Positions 19,701 through 28,358 are shown, counted from the stretch's first letter. The stretch: 61,593 nucleotides of DNA from Pseudobdellovibrionaceae bacterium (GCA_016785955.1 JAEUWH010000102.1:1-61593); one strand, 5' to 3'. Made by a program: numbers and translations. Notes: generated by a model not told the origin, from the sequence alone.

Positions 19701-19873
19701 TGCGGGCGATCGACAGCTATAAATTGGCGTTGCAACGGGCTTGGGAGTTTGAAACCTACAATGAAGACTATTTGAAAGCATTAAGGTATATGAATATCGT
19801 TGATCCCGTGAAATATTATTACGCGGACGAGATCAAGCAAGATGTTCGGTTTATTAATTGGATGGCGTTATGA
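16742..19873 (+). CDS. Giant periplasmic TPR protein, cluster A (paralogue of the gene at 31891)
   Basis: 1043 residues, GTG start, signal peptide cut after VFA (residues 1-21). The chain is a long series of TPR units: PQALYFLGFNYFELNDPKRG, ATYKGAWCLYRLGRHQEAL, ADMHFYYGELLYDSKRFDEA and AEYSANLLLDIF are examples. The 1019-residue protein of cluster B has the same length class, position and layout. Large TPR proteins of myxobacterial gliding clusters (GltD/GltI type) are the closest functional analogy. Final residues INWMAL; the stop overlaps the next ATG. Confidence 0.8.
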   Translation: MNKISVLTSLFIFTIAPQVFAKKTVGQLLSNVGLENRGAKIGAGNKGAYKIPSPSELRFENRTQHNLDAIKPTKSYEIMNSQNLDEIVAYEKILDEQISELFKLTKKFQNSDKRGELWVRLAELYVEKGSLVDYRRQKDFDTRLQHFNSGKSKVKPVLNNEEARSFFKKSVQLYEWFQKDFPNDPKIPQALYFLGFNYFELNDPKRGEKYYSELAEKHPQSPFVDEANFALGEYNFENENWKEAYKRYSPVIKNKKHNLNAMATYKGAWCLYRLGRHQEALKYMEHIIRLNKQAGDRDSRKQLKAKLEAEALRDIVVFYAAAGDSEKSAEYFNAMVGEKTNDYLEKLAYYYLDKGYKDAAHKTFKYLIDQRPNDPKAFEFQYQIVQVYFYARNSQTFKNELYRWIRDYGPSSSWYKANQGNAELMDNSVKLREKTLRNWTLQQHQTAQNSRTSNSQKVAAEGYQLYLNEFTNSPQTADMHFYYGELLYDSKRFDEAGVQYKWIVDNAPESKFYESAATNLLIAVEKSLPGEKDLVQRNTNSLEPVPLTPTVERFLKASTWYLEKLPNSKKAPEIKFRQGRLMYQFNYFEDAAKIFREIVQKYPKTKYAEYSANLLLDIFNLKKDYSGLEMAAGELLKNESLAGTKAGQEIKEVLEKASFKKGQDLEQEKKYKESADVFMAFAQQNAKSNLAITAYFNAGVNFEKANENEKAKNAYLQVLQSPQDNKDLKAKSKLFVAKLYQESALFDESIKLYKQLINETQKKETARNYLFNIAVMKEAMGQYQSAIKDYEEYAGMINSNKEKLEIVFLQAELLRKTEQWTKAQEKYIEYTDKAAASETYVEALYWVAYIHNRKGSSQAYSYEDKLVAMQKRISGSKSAKWAAIVKLKRAKETYSDFVEIKIPSNPEKQKKAVDDKVGLLNKLNKELNDVVKLNHPDSIISSLALLGEANDHMSNSILKSPLPKGLDAETEKQYKEGLPKLAEPFRLRAIDSYKLALQRAWEFETYNEDYLKALRYMNIVDPVKYYYADEIKQDVRFINWMAL

Positions 19874-20769
19874 AAAATAGAGCTATAATTATTTTAGTCG
19901 CTACCATGTCTCTTATTTTAGTTCATTGTTCTAGTAAAAATAAATCCAGCGGAAACGCCAATGTTGATGCTTCGACCGAAGTTCCTGGCACAATAATCGA
20001 AGAAAGTACTTCGCAAAGTCAACGAACCGTGAAACGAGCATCACAGCAGCCAAACCCGGCGCCGGTTACGGCAATTGCAAATACACAAAGGTCATCAACA
20101 CCCAGTAGCAATGCCTATGGAGCATTAAATCAACACATTAAAAATCAAGACGAAGAAAGTATCTTGAAAGAGGGCTCTTCATTATTGATGAAGAATCCAA
20201 ATGATACGAAGGCTATAAATGCTATGGCCATGTCATATTATAAAAGGGGACAGTATCCTTTAGCTAAAAACTTGCTTTTGCGAGCGTTGAAAATTGACGG
20301 TAGTGCCTATGAGGTTCACTCAAACTTGGGAGTTGTTCAGCTGGCTGTCGGTGAAAAAAATGAAGCGTTAAAGAGTTTTAAAAAAGCCATCGAATTAAAT
20401 CCAAACGATTACGTGAGTGCGAGTAATGCCGGTTCACTTTATGTAGTCGAGCAAGATTTCGATAAGGCGTCCGTCGTTTTGGAAATTGCCTATAGCAAAG
20501 GTTATAGAAATACCAAAGTGCTAAGCAATTATGCAATTGCGCTGACGGCGACAGGTAAGTATGACAAAGCCGATAAAATTTATCGTGAAGCCTTAAAAGA
20601 AAACTCGAATAACAAAGAAGTTTTATTTAATCACGCTATTTTATTGATACATTTTTTAAAAAGAAATGAAGAGGGCTTAGAGATTGTTAAGAAGTTAAAG
20701 TTTCTAGGTGTGCCTGAAGAGGGACGCCGTCGTCTTCAAGAGTTAGAAAAAATAGCGGAGAAAAAGTGA
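19870..20769 (+). CDS. TPR lipoprotein, cluster A only
   Basis: 299 residues from ATG 19870, which overlaps the preceding stop (ATGA). Signal peptide with lipobox LVHC followed by Ser-Ser, then a ~60-residue Ser/Thr/Pro-rich linker and three to four regular TPRs: KAINAMAMSYYKRGQYPLA, YEVHSNLGVVQLAVGEKNEA, YVSASNAGSLYVVEQDFDKA. Lipid anchoring without a +2 Asp suggests the outer membrane. It resembles AglT/GltE of Myxococcus in architecture. Cluster B has no counterpart, so either it serves both complexes or cluster B does without it. Confidence 0.8.
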   Translation: MKNRAIIILVATMSLILVHCSSKNKSSGNANVDASTEVPGTIIEESTSQSQRTVKRASQQPNPAPVTAIANTQRSSTPSSNAYGALNQHIKNQDEESILKEGSSLLMKNPNDTKAINAMAMSYYKRGQYPLAKNLLLRALKIDGSAYEVHSNLGVVQLAVGEKNEALKSFKKAIELNPNDYVSASNAGSLYVVEQDFDKASVVLEIAYSKGYRNTKVLSNYAIALTATGKYDKADKIYREALKENSNNKEVLFNHAILLIHFLKRNEEGLEIVKKLKFLGVPEEGRRRLQELEKIAEKK

Positions 20770-21065
20770 TGAAAATTTTTATTACACTACTTATGTTTCT
20801 GGCTTTTATAGTTGGACCTTCGTTTAGCTTCGCACAAAGCTCGAGCGTGACTAATAGATCTAACAGTGTAAAAATCAAAGATAAAAAGGCAACCTTGAAT
20901 TTCGAAGATGAACTTGTTGAGGGTTCAACTCAAAAGCCAGAGTTGTTTTATTTGTTTCAGAAAAAGAATTTTAACTATAAAAGGCTGATCAAGTTGAGAG
21001 AAAATTTTCTTCCTGAACTCAGGAATAACGCTGAGAATGTACAGAGGGTGAGGGGATCTAATTGA
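20769..21065 (+). CDS. Small secreted protein with an L-(N/D)-FE-x-E motif, cluster A
   Basis: 98 residues from ATG 20769 (TGATG overlap with the previous stop; GTG 20766 is the alternative). Signal peptide ends near SFAQ. The mature part contains ATLNFEDELVEG...KPELFYLFQKK and matches the cluster B protein at 34947: shared pattern L-(N/D)-F-E-x-E-(L/V)-(V/I)-E-G-x4-P-(E/D)-L-F. I know no named family. It always sits just before the FHA/AgmX gene, so it is probably a periplasmic partner of that protein's C-terminal domain; a GltF-like role is conceivable but unproven. Confidence 0.7.
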   Translation: MKIFITLLMFLAFIVGPSFSFAQSSSVTNRSNSVKIKDKKATLNFEDELVEGSTQKPELFYLFQKKNFNYKRLIKLRENFLPELRNNAENVQRVRGSN

Positions 21066-23158
21066 GCCAACCCATTATTCTTAGAGTATTTAAATCGAAC
21101 CAGCTTAAAGAAGTTAAGCAATTTGATATTGATCAAGTTGTTGTTGGTAGCAACCAAGACTCGCAATTAAACTTGGTAGATGAAGGTGTTTCGCCTATTC
21201 ATTGTTTAATCGAAAAACGAGATGCGGGCTATTACATTTGTGATTTGGGATCTAAAAGTGGAACATTCAAAAATGGTCAGGCCATTTTGGATGAACCAAT
21301 TTCTTCGGGGGATGAACTAATTATTGGTCCCTTCAAAGTCGTATTTTCTGTGGGAGTGCCTAAACCCGTCGGGCAGCCTAAAGAGATAGACAGTGCTGTT
21401 GCTGTAAAGGCTGCCGAGAAGCCCATGGCGGCACCGTCTCGAGATGACAAAACTCTAGCTTCTGAGAAAGTCATTGACGATGATAAAACTCAAAACAGTC
21501 AAAAATTTCAGGATAAATCGTCGGCCGTACCGTCTTTGTCTCAAATAAAAAAACCAGAGATTGTAGGTAAAGGATTTCAGCGGCCCACGACAAAGAAGAA
21601 AAAATATTCTTTTGCGCCGACCGGTGAAATTAAAGATTTAAAATCTTATTTAACACCAACGCGTGGGAGTCTAGTTGAAGTGAATGTCGCTTGGAATGAG
21701 AGAATCATTCAAACGTATCACTATCGCAACAAAGGTGTCTTTAGAACTAGCCTGTCTCAAGAGAGTGGGTTGAACTTGCCGACACCATCTATTCCAGCGA
21801 ACTGGCCATTGGTGGAATTTGGGGCGCAGTTAAAAATACTGGTTCCATCCGGTTCGGAAATTGAAATTATTACGTCTAAAGCATCTACTAAAGAAGATGT
21901 GTTAGTTGGAACGGGTAAAGCCATTCGTATGGCTCAGGGTACACAAGTTCGAGTCGATCAGAACGAACTGTTGTGGGTACGTCTTCCAGATAAAAACTTA
22001 ACTTTGTATGTTCGATTTGTTGAGTCGACGCCATTGGTTCCATTTGCTCCGTTGTTACTGTCTAGTTCGGAGTTAGGTAGCTTATTGATTGCTGTGGTCA
22101 TTTCTGGAATGTTGGCATTTTATGTGGCGACGATGACGTCTAAATTTCAACCTCCCCAAGAAGAGGAGAAATCCACCTATACGGCGCAGGTACTGTTTAA
22201 CGAAACAAAAGTGAAAGAGGAAAAGATTCCACCGCCGCCGCCGAAACCTCCGATTGAACCTGATAAGCAAAACCCACCACCACCGGAGCCACCAAAAGTG
22301 GTGAAAATGGCGGAAGAGAAAAAAGAAGCGACTCAAAAAGGGGACGTTAACGTTAAAAATAAAGGTCAGCAAAATCAGGTTGCCAAACGGGCTGTGGAAG
22401 TTGCTCCTAATCCTAATACACAAAATCGTCCTAAGAAATTCACGTCGGTCAAGCAAGGTGGCGCTGTTAAGATTGGTCAAGCGGCTGGTGGAAACGCACA
22501 AAGTGCTCAGCCTAAAGATGTTAACAAAATGGGGTTGTTCAGTGCATTTGGCTCGGGTGGAGTAAGATCAAAATTGGATCAAGCGTACCAAGGAGCCGGC
22601 GATATTTTAGGAAATGCCGACAAGGCCACGGGCTCTACAGGTATGGGTGAAAATAGAGACGGTGATGACTTGGGTTCTCGATTTAAGGACACCGGCGCGG
22701 GAGGAAAAGGCACGGCTACAGAAGGTATTGCCGGCATCGGAACCAAGGGACGTGCTGGTGGAACTACAAGTTATGGAAGTACCGAAGGCTTTGGCGATAA
22801 GACTTCAGTGGCGATTGTAACGGGTGGTTCGGAAGAGGCATTTCAGGGTTCGATTGATAAAGAAGCTGTTCGTAGACGGATCAAGCATAATATCAATTTA
22901 ATTCGCGGGTGTTATAATCAAGAGCTGAATCGATTAGACAAAGGTGGTCGGCGCTTACTTGAAGGAAAAATCGTTTTGAAGTGGGAAATTGTGGATAACG
23001 GGGTGGCGAAAAACGTTCGCGTAGCAAGTTCGACATTAAACAATCAGGCAATTGAAAAATGTATTGCCGAGCGTTTAGCGACGATTGTTTTCCCTGATCC
23101 GCCGAAGGATACAACAGCAGAAGTGTCGTATCCGTTCGTGTTTAAGAATGAACAATAA
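21062..23158 (+). CDS. FHA and TonB/AgmX-like inner-membrane protein, cluster A (GltG-like)
   Basis: 698 residues; TTG start overlapping the previous stop (TTGA) after a G-rich Shine-Dalgarno. Order: N-terminal cytoplasmic FHA domain (about 20-95; VVGSNQD, SPIHCLIEK, DLGSKSGTFKNGQ), a second folded region to about 330, one membrane helix (338-360), a proline-rich stretch (PPPPPKPPIEP, PPPPEPPK), a Gly-rich region, and a C-terminal AgmX/PglI-type TonB-like domain (about 598-698; IRGCYNQELNR, GKIVLKWEI, FPDPP). This matches GltG/GltJ-type gliding proteins that link cytoplasm to periplasm. The FHA domain keeps the Ser-x-x-His and Ser-x-x-Gly-Thr elements but lacks the usual Arg after the first Gly. 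Confidence 0.85.
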   Translation: MSQPIILRVFKSNQLKEVKQFDIDQVVVGSNQDSQLNLVDEGVSPIHCLIEKRDAGYYICDLGSKSGTFKNGQAILDEPISSGDELIIGPFKVVFSVGVPKPVGQPKEIDSAVAVKAAEKPMAAPSRDDKTLASEKVIDDDKTQNSQKFQDKSSAVPSLSQIKKPEIVGKGFQRPTTKKKKYSFAPTGEIKDLKSYLTPTRGSLVEVNVAWNERIIQTYHYRNKGVFRTSLSQESGLNLPTPSIPANWPLVEFGAQLKILVPSGSEIEIITSKASTKEDVLVGTGKAIRMAQGTQVRVDQNELLWVRLPDKNLTLYVRFVESTPLVPFAPLLLSSSELGSLLIAVVISGMLAFYVATMTSKFQPPQEEEKSTYTAQVLFNETKVKEEKIPPPPPKPPIEPDKQNPPPPEPPKVVKMAEEKKEATQKGDVNVKNKGQQNQVAKRAVEVAPNPNTQNRPKKFTSVKQGGAVKIGQAAGGNAQSAQPKDVNKMGLFSAFGSGGVRSKLDQAYQGAGDILGNADKATGSTGMGENRDGDDLGSRFKDTGAGGKGTATEGIAGIGTKGRAGGTTSYGSTEGFGDKTSVAIVTGGSEEAFQGSIDKEAVRRRIKHNINLIRGCYNQELNRLDKGGRRLLEGKIVLKWEIVDNGVAKNVRVASSTLNNQAIEKCIAERLATIVFPDPPKDTTAEVSYPFVFKNEQ

Positions 23159-23187
23159 ATTTTTTATATAATTTTAAGGAGGATACC

Positions 23188-23853
23188 TTGAACCCTATAC
23201 AACAATGTGACCCAAATAATTTTATTGCCCGTGCTTTCTGTGAGGGTGGATGGGTAATGTACGTGATTGCCGTATTTGCAATTTTAACCGTTATTTTGGT
23301 CGTCGAGCGTATGATGAAGTTGAACACGCTTTTGGTAAATAAAAAAGACTTTGCCGATGTCATCTATCGTATGGTGATCAGTGGCGATATTCGTCAAGCG
23401 ATTGCCTACTGTGATCAACGGCCATCGCCCATAACTAATACGGTAAAAGCCGGATTAGTTCAGGCGTTGAACAAGCGTCCCGATGAAGAAGTGCAAGTGG
23501 CTATGGATGCTGCAGTACTGCGGGAAATGCCAAAGGTTGAAGGTTGGACTGCATTTTTGGCGGTGTTTGGAAACGTGGCCGTGTTGGCCGGACTTTTGGG
23601 TACGATCATTGGTATGATCGGTTCATTCCGTGCGGTTTCAGAAGCGGATAATGCCACCAAAGCCCAATTGTTATCGCAAGGTATTTCGCACGCATTAAAT
23701 TGTACGGCATTTGGACTTCTGGTAGCGATTGTAGCGATTGTTTCTTACGGTATTTTCCAACATCAAATTCAAAAAACTGAAAATGAAGTTGTGGAGACGA
23801 GCATGTCTCTTTTAAATTTAGTGGTCGCTAATCGAGACAAAATAAAGGATTAA
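23188..23853 (+). CDS. TolQ/ExbB/MotA-family motor protein, cluster A (AglR-like)
   Basis: 221 residues from TTG 23188, with an excellent Shine-Dalgarno (AAGGAGG, 5-base spacing). Three membrane helices (about 18-40, 120-142, 160-182). The helix 2-3 signature is FGNVAVLAGLLGTIIGMIGSF and ...LLSQGISHALNCTAFGLLVAI. Forms the proton channel stator with TolR-type partners; two follow directly, as in AglRQS of Myxococcus. Paralogue: the TolQ-type gene at 29097. The first ~15 residues contain two Cys (QQCDP, FCEGG), unusual for the family. Confidence 0.9.
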   Translation: MNPIQQCDPNNFIARAFCEGGWVMYVIAVFAILTVILVVERMMKLNTLLVNKKDFADVIYRMVISGDIRQAIAYCDQRPSPITNTVKAGLVQALNKRPDEEVQVAMDAAVLREMPKVEGWTAFLAVFGNVAVLAGLLGTIIGMIGSFRAVSEADNATKAQLLSQGISHALNCTAFGLLVAIVAIVSYGIFQHQIQKTENEVVETSMSLLNLVVANRDKIKD

Positions 23854-23854
23854 A

Positions 23855-24331
23855 ATGGCTCAAATTGATGGTGGCTCGGGTCGAGGTCGAGCGGTCAGTG
23901 TAGAATTGAATCTGGTACCGTTCATCGATTTGATGAGTGTGTTGATTACATTTCTATTAATTACGGCCGTGTGGACTCAGGTTTCGATGATTCAAATTGG
24001 AAGTTCACTTTATGCCAAAAAAGATGACTCCCAGCAGGCACCTCAATTGACTCCCAATTCGGATATTGCTTTGAAAGTTGACGTAAAACAGGATGGATAT
24101 GTTTTAACGGTGGGCACTCAAATCATTTCATTGCCTAAAGCAAATGGCAGCTATGACTATCAGGGTTTGGTTGCTCAGCTACAACGAATAAAACAGCTTT
24201 ACCCAGAAAAAGTTGATGGAATTGTAAGTATGTCCGATGATGTCCCTTATGAAAATTTAATCAATACAATGGATCAATTTTTAGTGGCTGGTTTTCCCAA
24301 TATTTCAATTGCGACAGGGGGGCCTAATTAA
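23855..24331 (+). CDS. TolR/ExbD-family motor protein, cluster A (first)
   Basis: 158 residues. One membrane helix at about 22-42 with the proton-carrying Asp 25 (VPFIDLMSVLITFLL); periplasmic domain to the C-terminus. AAAGGA precedes the ATG, one base after the TolQ stop. The next gene starts inside its stop codon (TAATG). Corresponds to AglQ/AglS in position. Confidence 0.9.
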   Translation: MAQIDGGSGRGRAVSVELNLVPFIDLMSVLITFLLITAVWTQVSMIQIGSSLYAKKDDSQQAPQLTPNSDIALKVDVKQDGYVLTVGTQIISLPKANGSYDYQGLVAQLQRIKQLYPEKVDGIVSMSDDVPYENLINTMDQFLVAGFPNISIATGGPN

Positions 24332-24921
24332 TGCCAATTCGTAAACCCGGCGAGCGTTTTCGTTATCATAGAATTTTAAGTCGAAAAAAAGGTAAGCGTT
24401 CGGTGACAGCCTTGTTGTCGCTGACGGCCATGGTTGATATGTTTACGGTTTTGGCGATTTTTCTTTTGCAAAATTATAACGTTAAAGATTTTATCGTTTA
24501 TACACCAAAAGAAGTTGTGTTGCCGAAAGCGCAATCAACTAAGGAATTAAAACCCGCATTCGTTATAACGATTTCGAGCAAAGAAATATTGTTGGATAAG
24601 ACTCCGGTAGCTAGCTTCGACGAAGTCAAAGGCCAAACGGAATGGTTGATTCAAGCACTGTACGATCAACTTCAGCAAGGGTTGGTTAAATCTAAACAAG
24701 AATATGAAAGTAAGCTTCAAAGCCAGTTGAAAAATGTTGTTGATAATGCGCGGGGCGAAAAAGAAGATGATCCATTTGCTTGGAAGAAAATCACAATCCA
24801 ATCAGATAAGGATATTGATTTTCTAACTGTAAAAAAAGTCATGTACACCGTGTCTGAAGCTGGCGCGGGTGAAATTAACTTTGCGGTTGTGAAGAAGACT
24901 GATAAAGAAATAGCGAAGTAG
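24331..24921 (+). CDS. TolR/ExbD-family motor protein, cluster A (second)
   Basis: 196 residues with a longer basic N-terminus (residues 1-23) than its partner, one helix with Asp 36 (AMVDMFTVLAIFLLQNY), and a periplasmic domain of ~150 residues containing a Lys/Gln-rich insertion (about 110-150). Two TolR proteins per TolQ follow the AglRQS arrangement of a hetero-oligomeric stator. Last gene of cluster A; lptC starts 57 bases on. Confidence 0.88.
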   Translation: MPIRKPGERFRYHRILSRKKGKRSVTALLSLTAMVDMFTVLAIFLLQNYNVKDFIVYTPKEVVLPKAQSTKELKPAFVITISSKEILLDKTPVASFDEVKGQTEWLIQALYDQLQQGLVKSKQEYESKLQSQLKNVVDNARGEKEDDPFAWKKITIQSDKDIDFLTVKKVMYTVSEAGAGEINFAVVKKTDKEIAK

Positions 24922-24978
24922 GTTTGTAAGCTCATTTCCGCTAGTAGTTAAATTGAGAACTCTTGCTAATTTTCCTGT

Positions 24979-25935
24979 ATGAAAAAAACACGAACGATTC
25001 TATTTTCTTTATTGCTGCTTTTTATTCTTGTCGAAGTCATATTTATTTTTCCTCAACAAATCGAAAAAATGGATCGTGAAGCCTATGAAACTACGACCGA
25101 GCAGAAAAAGGAACGCGTCGAGCAGAAAATGGATGGTGTTCATTTAGTCGAAACGCAAAAGGGTTCTCGTGATTGGGAACTATTTGCAGAGAAAGCCAGA
25201 GGATATCAAGATGGTGGCGACTGGTTTTTAAACAAGGTTAAAGTTCAATTTTATAATTTAGAAGCTAATGATTTCACCGTAACTGGGAATGAAGGTGAAA
25301 TTGACGGTCATACGAAGAATATTAAAATTAAAGGTAACGTGGTAACTAAGTCGGCAAATGGCTATACGTTTTTTACCGATGAGATATTCTATAATTCTCA
25401 GCTGCGTAAAATCATTTCCCCAGGGAAAATTAAAATGTTGGGTCCTTCCGATGATCAAGGAGAGGGTTTAAAGTTAGACGGCTATAATATGCATATTTTA
25501 GTTGATATCAATGAGATGAAAATTTTCAAGGATATTACGGCGATCAAAAATATGAAATCCAATCAGAACCTTAAAATCACTAGTGAAATGGCTACATTTA
25601 GCGGTAAAAGCAAAGAGGCTCATTTTGAAAACAATGTGATGCTTAACTATGGCAGCATGTTGATTAGGGGGCCAGATTGTTTTTTTATTTATTCCTCTAA
25701 TATGCGTAGTTTAGAACGTATCAATGTTAAAGGTGGCGTCGAGTTAACGGATAAAAAACGTCGGGCCACCAGTCAAGATCTAGTCGTTGATCTATACAAG
25801 ACGACATTAAGATTCACCGGTAATCCCAAGATTTACCAGGATCAGGATGAGATCAGCGGCGAAGAAATCCTTTTGTTGGATGGTGGGAAGCGTTTGAAAA
25901 TACAAAAAGTGAAAGCGAATACGGATTCCATATAG
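24979..25935 (+). CDS. lptC: LPS export protein LptC with LptA-like extension
   Basis: 318 residues; usual LptC is about 190. An N-terminal membrane anchor (about 7-25) precedes a beta-jellyroll of the LptC type (GSRDWELFAEKARGY, VKVQFYNLEANDFTVTGNEG). The second half continues with OstA/LptA-like strands (LKITSEMATFSGKSKEAHF, RATSQDLVVDLYKTTLRF). No separate lptA lies between it and lptB, so this protein may do the work of both or extend the periplasmic bridge. Placed by context with lptB 69 bases downstream. No good Shine-Dalgarno. Confidence 0.85.
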   Translation: MKKTRTILFSLLLLFILVEVIFIFPQQIEKMDREAYETTTEQKKERVEQKMDGVHLVETQKGSRDWELFAEKARGYQDGGDWFLNKVKVQFYNLEANDFTVTGNEGEIDGHTKNIKIKGNVVTKSANGYTFFTDEIFYNSQLRKIISPGKIKMLGPSDDQGEGLKLDGYNMHILVDINEMKIFKDITAIKNMKSNQNLKITSEMATFSGKSKEAHFENNVMLNYGSMLIRGPDCFFIYSSNMRSLERINVKGGVELTDKKRRATSQDLVVDLYKTTLRFTGNPKIYQDQDEISGEEILLLDGGKRLKIQKVKANTDSI

Positions 25936-25968
25936 GGCCGTCCCAATTCTCCCCAATTTGCGCAAAAA

Positions 25969-25996
25969 TTGACTTAGTTGGGGTTTCAATCATAAA
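25969..25996 (+). promoter_or_regulatory. Candidate sigma-70 promoter for lptB-rpoN
   Basis: TTGACT, 16 bases, CATAAA (4 of 6). The predicted start near 26003 is almost at the lptB ATG (26005). A CAATTT/AAATTG inverted repeat overlaps its upstream side. Confidence 0.35.
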
Positions 25997-26004
25997 ATTT
26001 GAAT

Positions 26005-26727
26005 ATGAGTGTTCTAAAAATTGAGGGACTTTCTAAAGCCTACAAAAAACGTAAGGTCGTCGATGATGTTTCTTTTACGATAGCATCTGGTCAGGTCGTT
26101 GGCCTGTTAGGTCCAAATGGCGCGGGAAAAACGACTTCATTTTACATGGTAGTCGGGATTGTGGCCCCAGATAAGGGAAGTATCACTTTGGACGATCTCG
26201 CTATTACGAAAGATCCTATGTATAAACGCGCACGAGTGGGTTTAAGTTATTTGGCTCAGGAGCCAAGTATTTTTAGAAAACTTTCCGTTGAAGAGAATAT
26301 TCAAGTGGCTTTGGAAGCGCATGGTTTGGATTCGGTGAAGCGCCAAGAGCGTCTTGAAGGGTTGTTGAGCGAGTTTCGTATTCAGCACATTCGCTCGAGT
26401 TTTGGGTTTTCACTTTCAGGGGGCGAGCGTCGCCGCGTTGAAATCGCCCGCGCCCTGGCTGGAAGTCCTAAATTTATATTGTTAGACGAGCCGTTCGCAG
26501 GCATTGATCCGATTGCGGTCAATGACATTCAAAATATTATTCGTGAACTCAAAGCCAAAGGCATTGGAGTCCTGATTACCGATCATAATGTACGAGAAAC
26601 CTTGGGGATTTGCGATTTTGCCTATATACTCAAAGACGGTAGGATCCAAGTAAGCGGGTCTACCGACGAGATTACGAAAAGTGAAATTGCTCGTAAGTTC
26701 TACTTAGGTGAAAATTTTAAACTGTAG
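26005..26727 (+). CDS. lptB: LPS export ABC transporter ATPase
   Basis: 240 residues from ATG 26005 (TTG 25999 is the in-frame alternative). Powers extraction of LPS from the inner membrane with LptF/LptG. Walker [15 protein letters not shown]-loop AQEPSIF, signature [16 protein letters not shown], Walker [14 protein letters not shown], and H-loop TDHNVRET, a sequence very characteristic of LptB. Conserved order lptC-lptB-rpoN. Confidence 0.96.
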   Translation: MSVLKIEGLSKAYKKRKVVDDVSFTIASGQVVGLLGPNGAGKTTSFYMVVGIVAPDKGSITLDDLAITKDPMYKRARVGLSYLAQEPSIFRKLSVEENIQVALEAHGLDSVKRQERLEGLLSEFRIQHIRSSFGFSLSGGERRRVEIARALAGSPKFILLDEPFAGIDPIAVNDIQNIIRELKAKGIGVLITDHNVRETLGICDFAYILKDGRIQVSGSTDEITKSEIARKFYLGENFKL

Positions 26728-26787
26728 TTGAAGTTTGTTTTTTTAAAAAAGTGTTTTTTAGGTGTTAATAAGTGTTAAGGAGAAGTA

Positions 26788-28224
26788 ATGGCTCTTAAGC
26801 AGACCATGAGTTTGGGGCAAAATTTAGTTATCACGCCGCAGTTGCAACAGGCGATTAAATTGCTTCAAATGTCTCGTTTAGAATTGGAAGCCAATGTTCG
26901 TTCCGAGTTAGAAGAAAATCCTATTTTAGAAGAATCTGAAATTTTGAAAGGTGAAGATCTACAGCGGGCAAAAGAGGTCGCAGAGACGATGGAAAGTCGT
27001 GAGGCTGAAACTGTCGAGGCGAGCAGCACGCAGGACCCTCAAAAACAAGATGAATTTGAGTGGGAAAGTTATTTTGAGGCAAATCAGAAGCCGCCTCAAT
27101 CAGGGATGAGTGGTTCTGAAGAGATCATGAACTATGAGAACGTCATCCGTGCTTACGACACGTTACATGACTATTTATACTGGCAAGTTAAAATGGGGGG
27201 ATTCGCAGAGCATGAAGAACGAGCTGCGGATGCCTTGATTAGCTATGTGGATGACGATGGATATATTAAAACCTCGCTAGAGCAAATTGCAGCAGAGGAA
27301 AATCTGCCTATTGAAGATTTGCAAGATACGTTAGATTTAATTCACGAGTTTGATCCGCCCGGCGTAGGGGCACGTGATTTGAAAGAATGTATGTTGATTC
27401 AAGCAAAACATTTGGAAGAAGATACTACCGATTTGGTTTTTCTAATTAATAATCATTTGAAAGATTTAGAGAAAAAAAATTTTGATGGCATCGCAAAAGC
27501 GTTGAATAAAGACGTACGCGAAGTGATTGAAATGTGTAAAATTATTTATTCAATGGAGCCTAAACCAGGGCGCGCATATGCTCCTCAGGATACTCACTAT
27601 GTTACTCCGGATGTGTATGTATACAAAGTGGGTGATGATTACACGGTGTCTTTGAATGAAGATGGTTTGCCTCGTCTAAAGATTTCCAATTTTTACAAAA
27701 ATTTGCTTAAAGATGGATCAAACAAAAAAGATAATGAGTACATCCAAGAAAAGTTGAAGTCGGCGATTTGGTTAATAAAATCCATTCATCAACGCCAAAG
27801 AACGATTTATAAGGTATCAGAAAGCATCGTAAAACATCAGCGTGATTTTTTTGATAAAGGTGCTGGGTTTTTGAAGCCGATGATTTTGCGTGATATTGCC
27901 AATGATATCGGTATGCACGAGTCAACGGTTAGTCGTGTGACAACGGCCAAGTATATGCATACCCCGCAAGGTATTTACGAATTGAAATACTTTTTTAATT
28001 CTGGAATTTCTAGTACATCTGGCGGAGAAGCATTGGCCAGTGAATCGGTGAAATTGAAAATTAAGGATTTAGTTGGGAAGGAAAATCCTAAAAATCCACT
28101 GTCTGATCAAAAAATTGCCCAGTTGTTAGAAAAAGATGGAATTCAAATTGCGCGAAGAACTGTGGCAAAATACAGAGAAATTCTAAAAATTCTTCCCTCG
28201 AGCCAACGAAAAAAAATATACTAG
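26788..28224 (+). CDS. rpoN: RNA polymerase sigma-54 factor
   Basis: 478 residues with TAAGGAG six bases before the ATG. Region I (LKQTMSLGQNLVITPQLQQA) is the activator-interacting part, followed by an acidic region II, the core-binding domain (about 120-290), an HTH (HESTVSRVTTAKYM) and the RpoN box near the end (ARRTVAKYREILKI), which reads the -24 element. All regions are intact. The FHA activator at 7310 is one probable partner. Position after lptB is the common proteobacterial order. Confidence 0.97.
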   Translation: MALKQTMSLGQNLVITPQLQQAIKLLQMSRLELEANVRSELEENPILEESEILKGEDLQRAKEVAETMESREAETVEASSTQDPQKQDEFEWESYFEANQKPPQSGMSGSEEIMNYENVIRAYDTLHDYLYWQVKMGGFAEHEERAADALISYVDDDGYIKTSLEQIAAEENLPIEDLQDTLDLIHEFDPPGVGARDLKECMLIQAKHLEEDTTDLVFLINNHLKDLEKKNFDGIAKALNKDVREVIEMCKIIYSMEPKPGRAYAPQDTHYVTPDVYVYKVGDDYTVSLNEDGLPRLKISNFYKNLLKDGSNKKDNEYIQEKLKSAIWLIKSIHQRQRTIYKVSESIVKHQRDFFDKGAGFLKPMILRDIANDIGMHESTVSRVTTAKYMHTPQGIYELKYFFNSGISSTSGGEALASESVKLKIKDLVGKENPKNPLSDQKIAQLLEKDGIQIARRTVAKYREILKILPSSQRKKIY

Positions 28225-28266
28225 AAGTTTTGCTAGTCATTGCTCTAGTTGATATCGTTACAACAT

Positions 28267-28295
28267 GTGCCGAATTGAAATTCAATACCCGGCAC
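28267..28295 (+). terminator. Hairpin after rpoN
   Basis: GTGCCG and CGGCAC close a stem with a second inner pairing ATTG/CAAT, starting 43 bases after the rpoN stop. No T-run follows, so intrinsic termination is uncertain; it may be a 3'-end stabilising hairpin. Confidence 0.4.
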
Positions 28296-28358
28296 TAGTC
28301 TAGGCAAATGAATTAATCTCTAAAAAAAAAATTAAATCTCGGTCAAAATAAAAAGATC

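Noticed and set aside
22082-22501. 139-codon minus-strand frame opposite the FHA/AgmX gene
   Set aside because: Its Phe/Arg/Trp-rich translation is the mirror of the proline-rich stretch on the plus strand.
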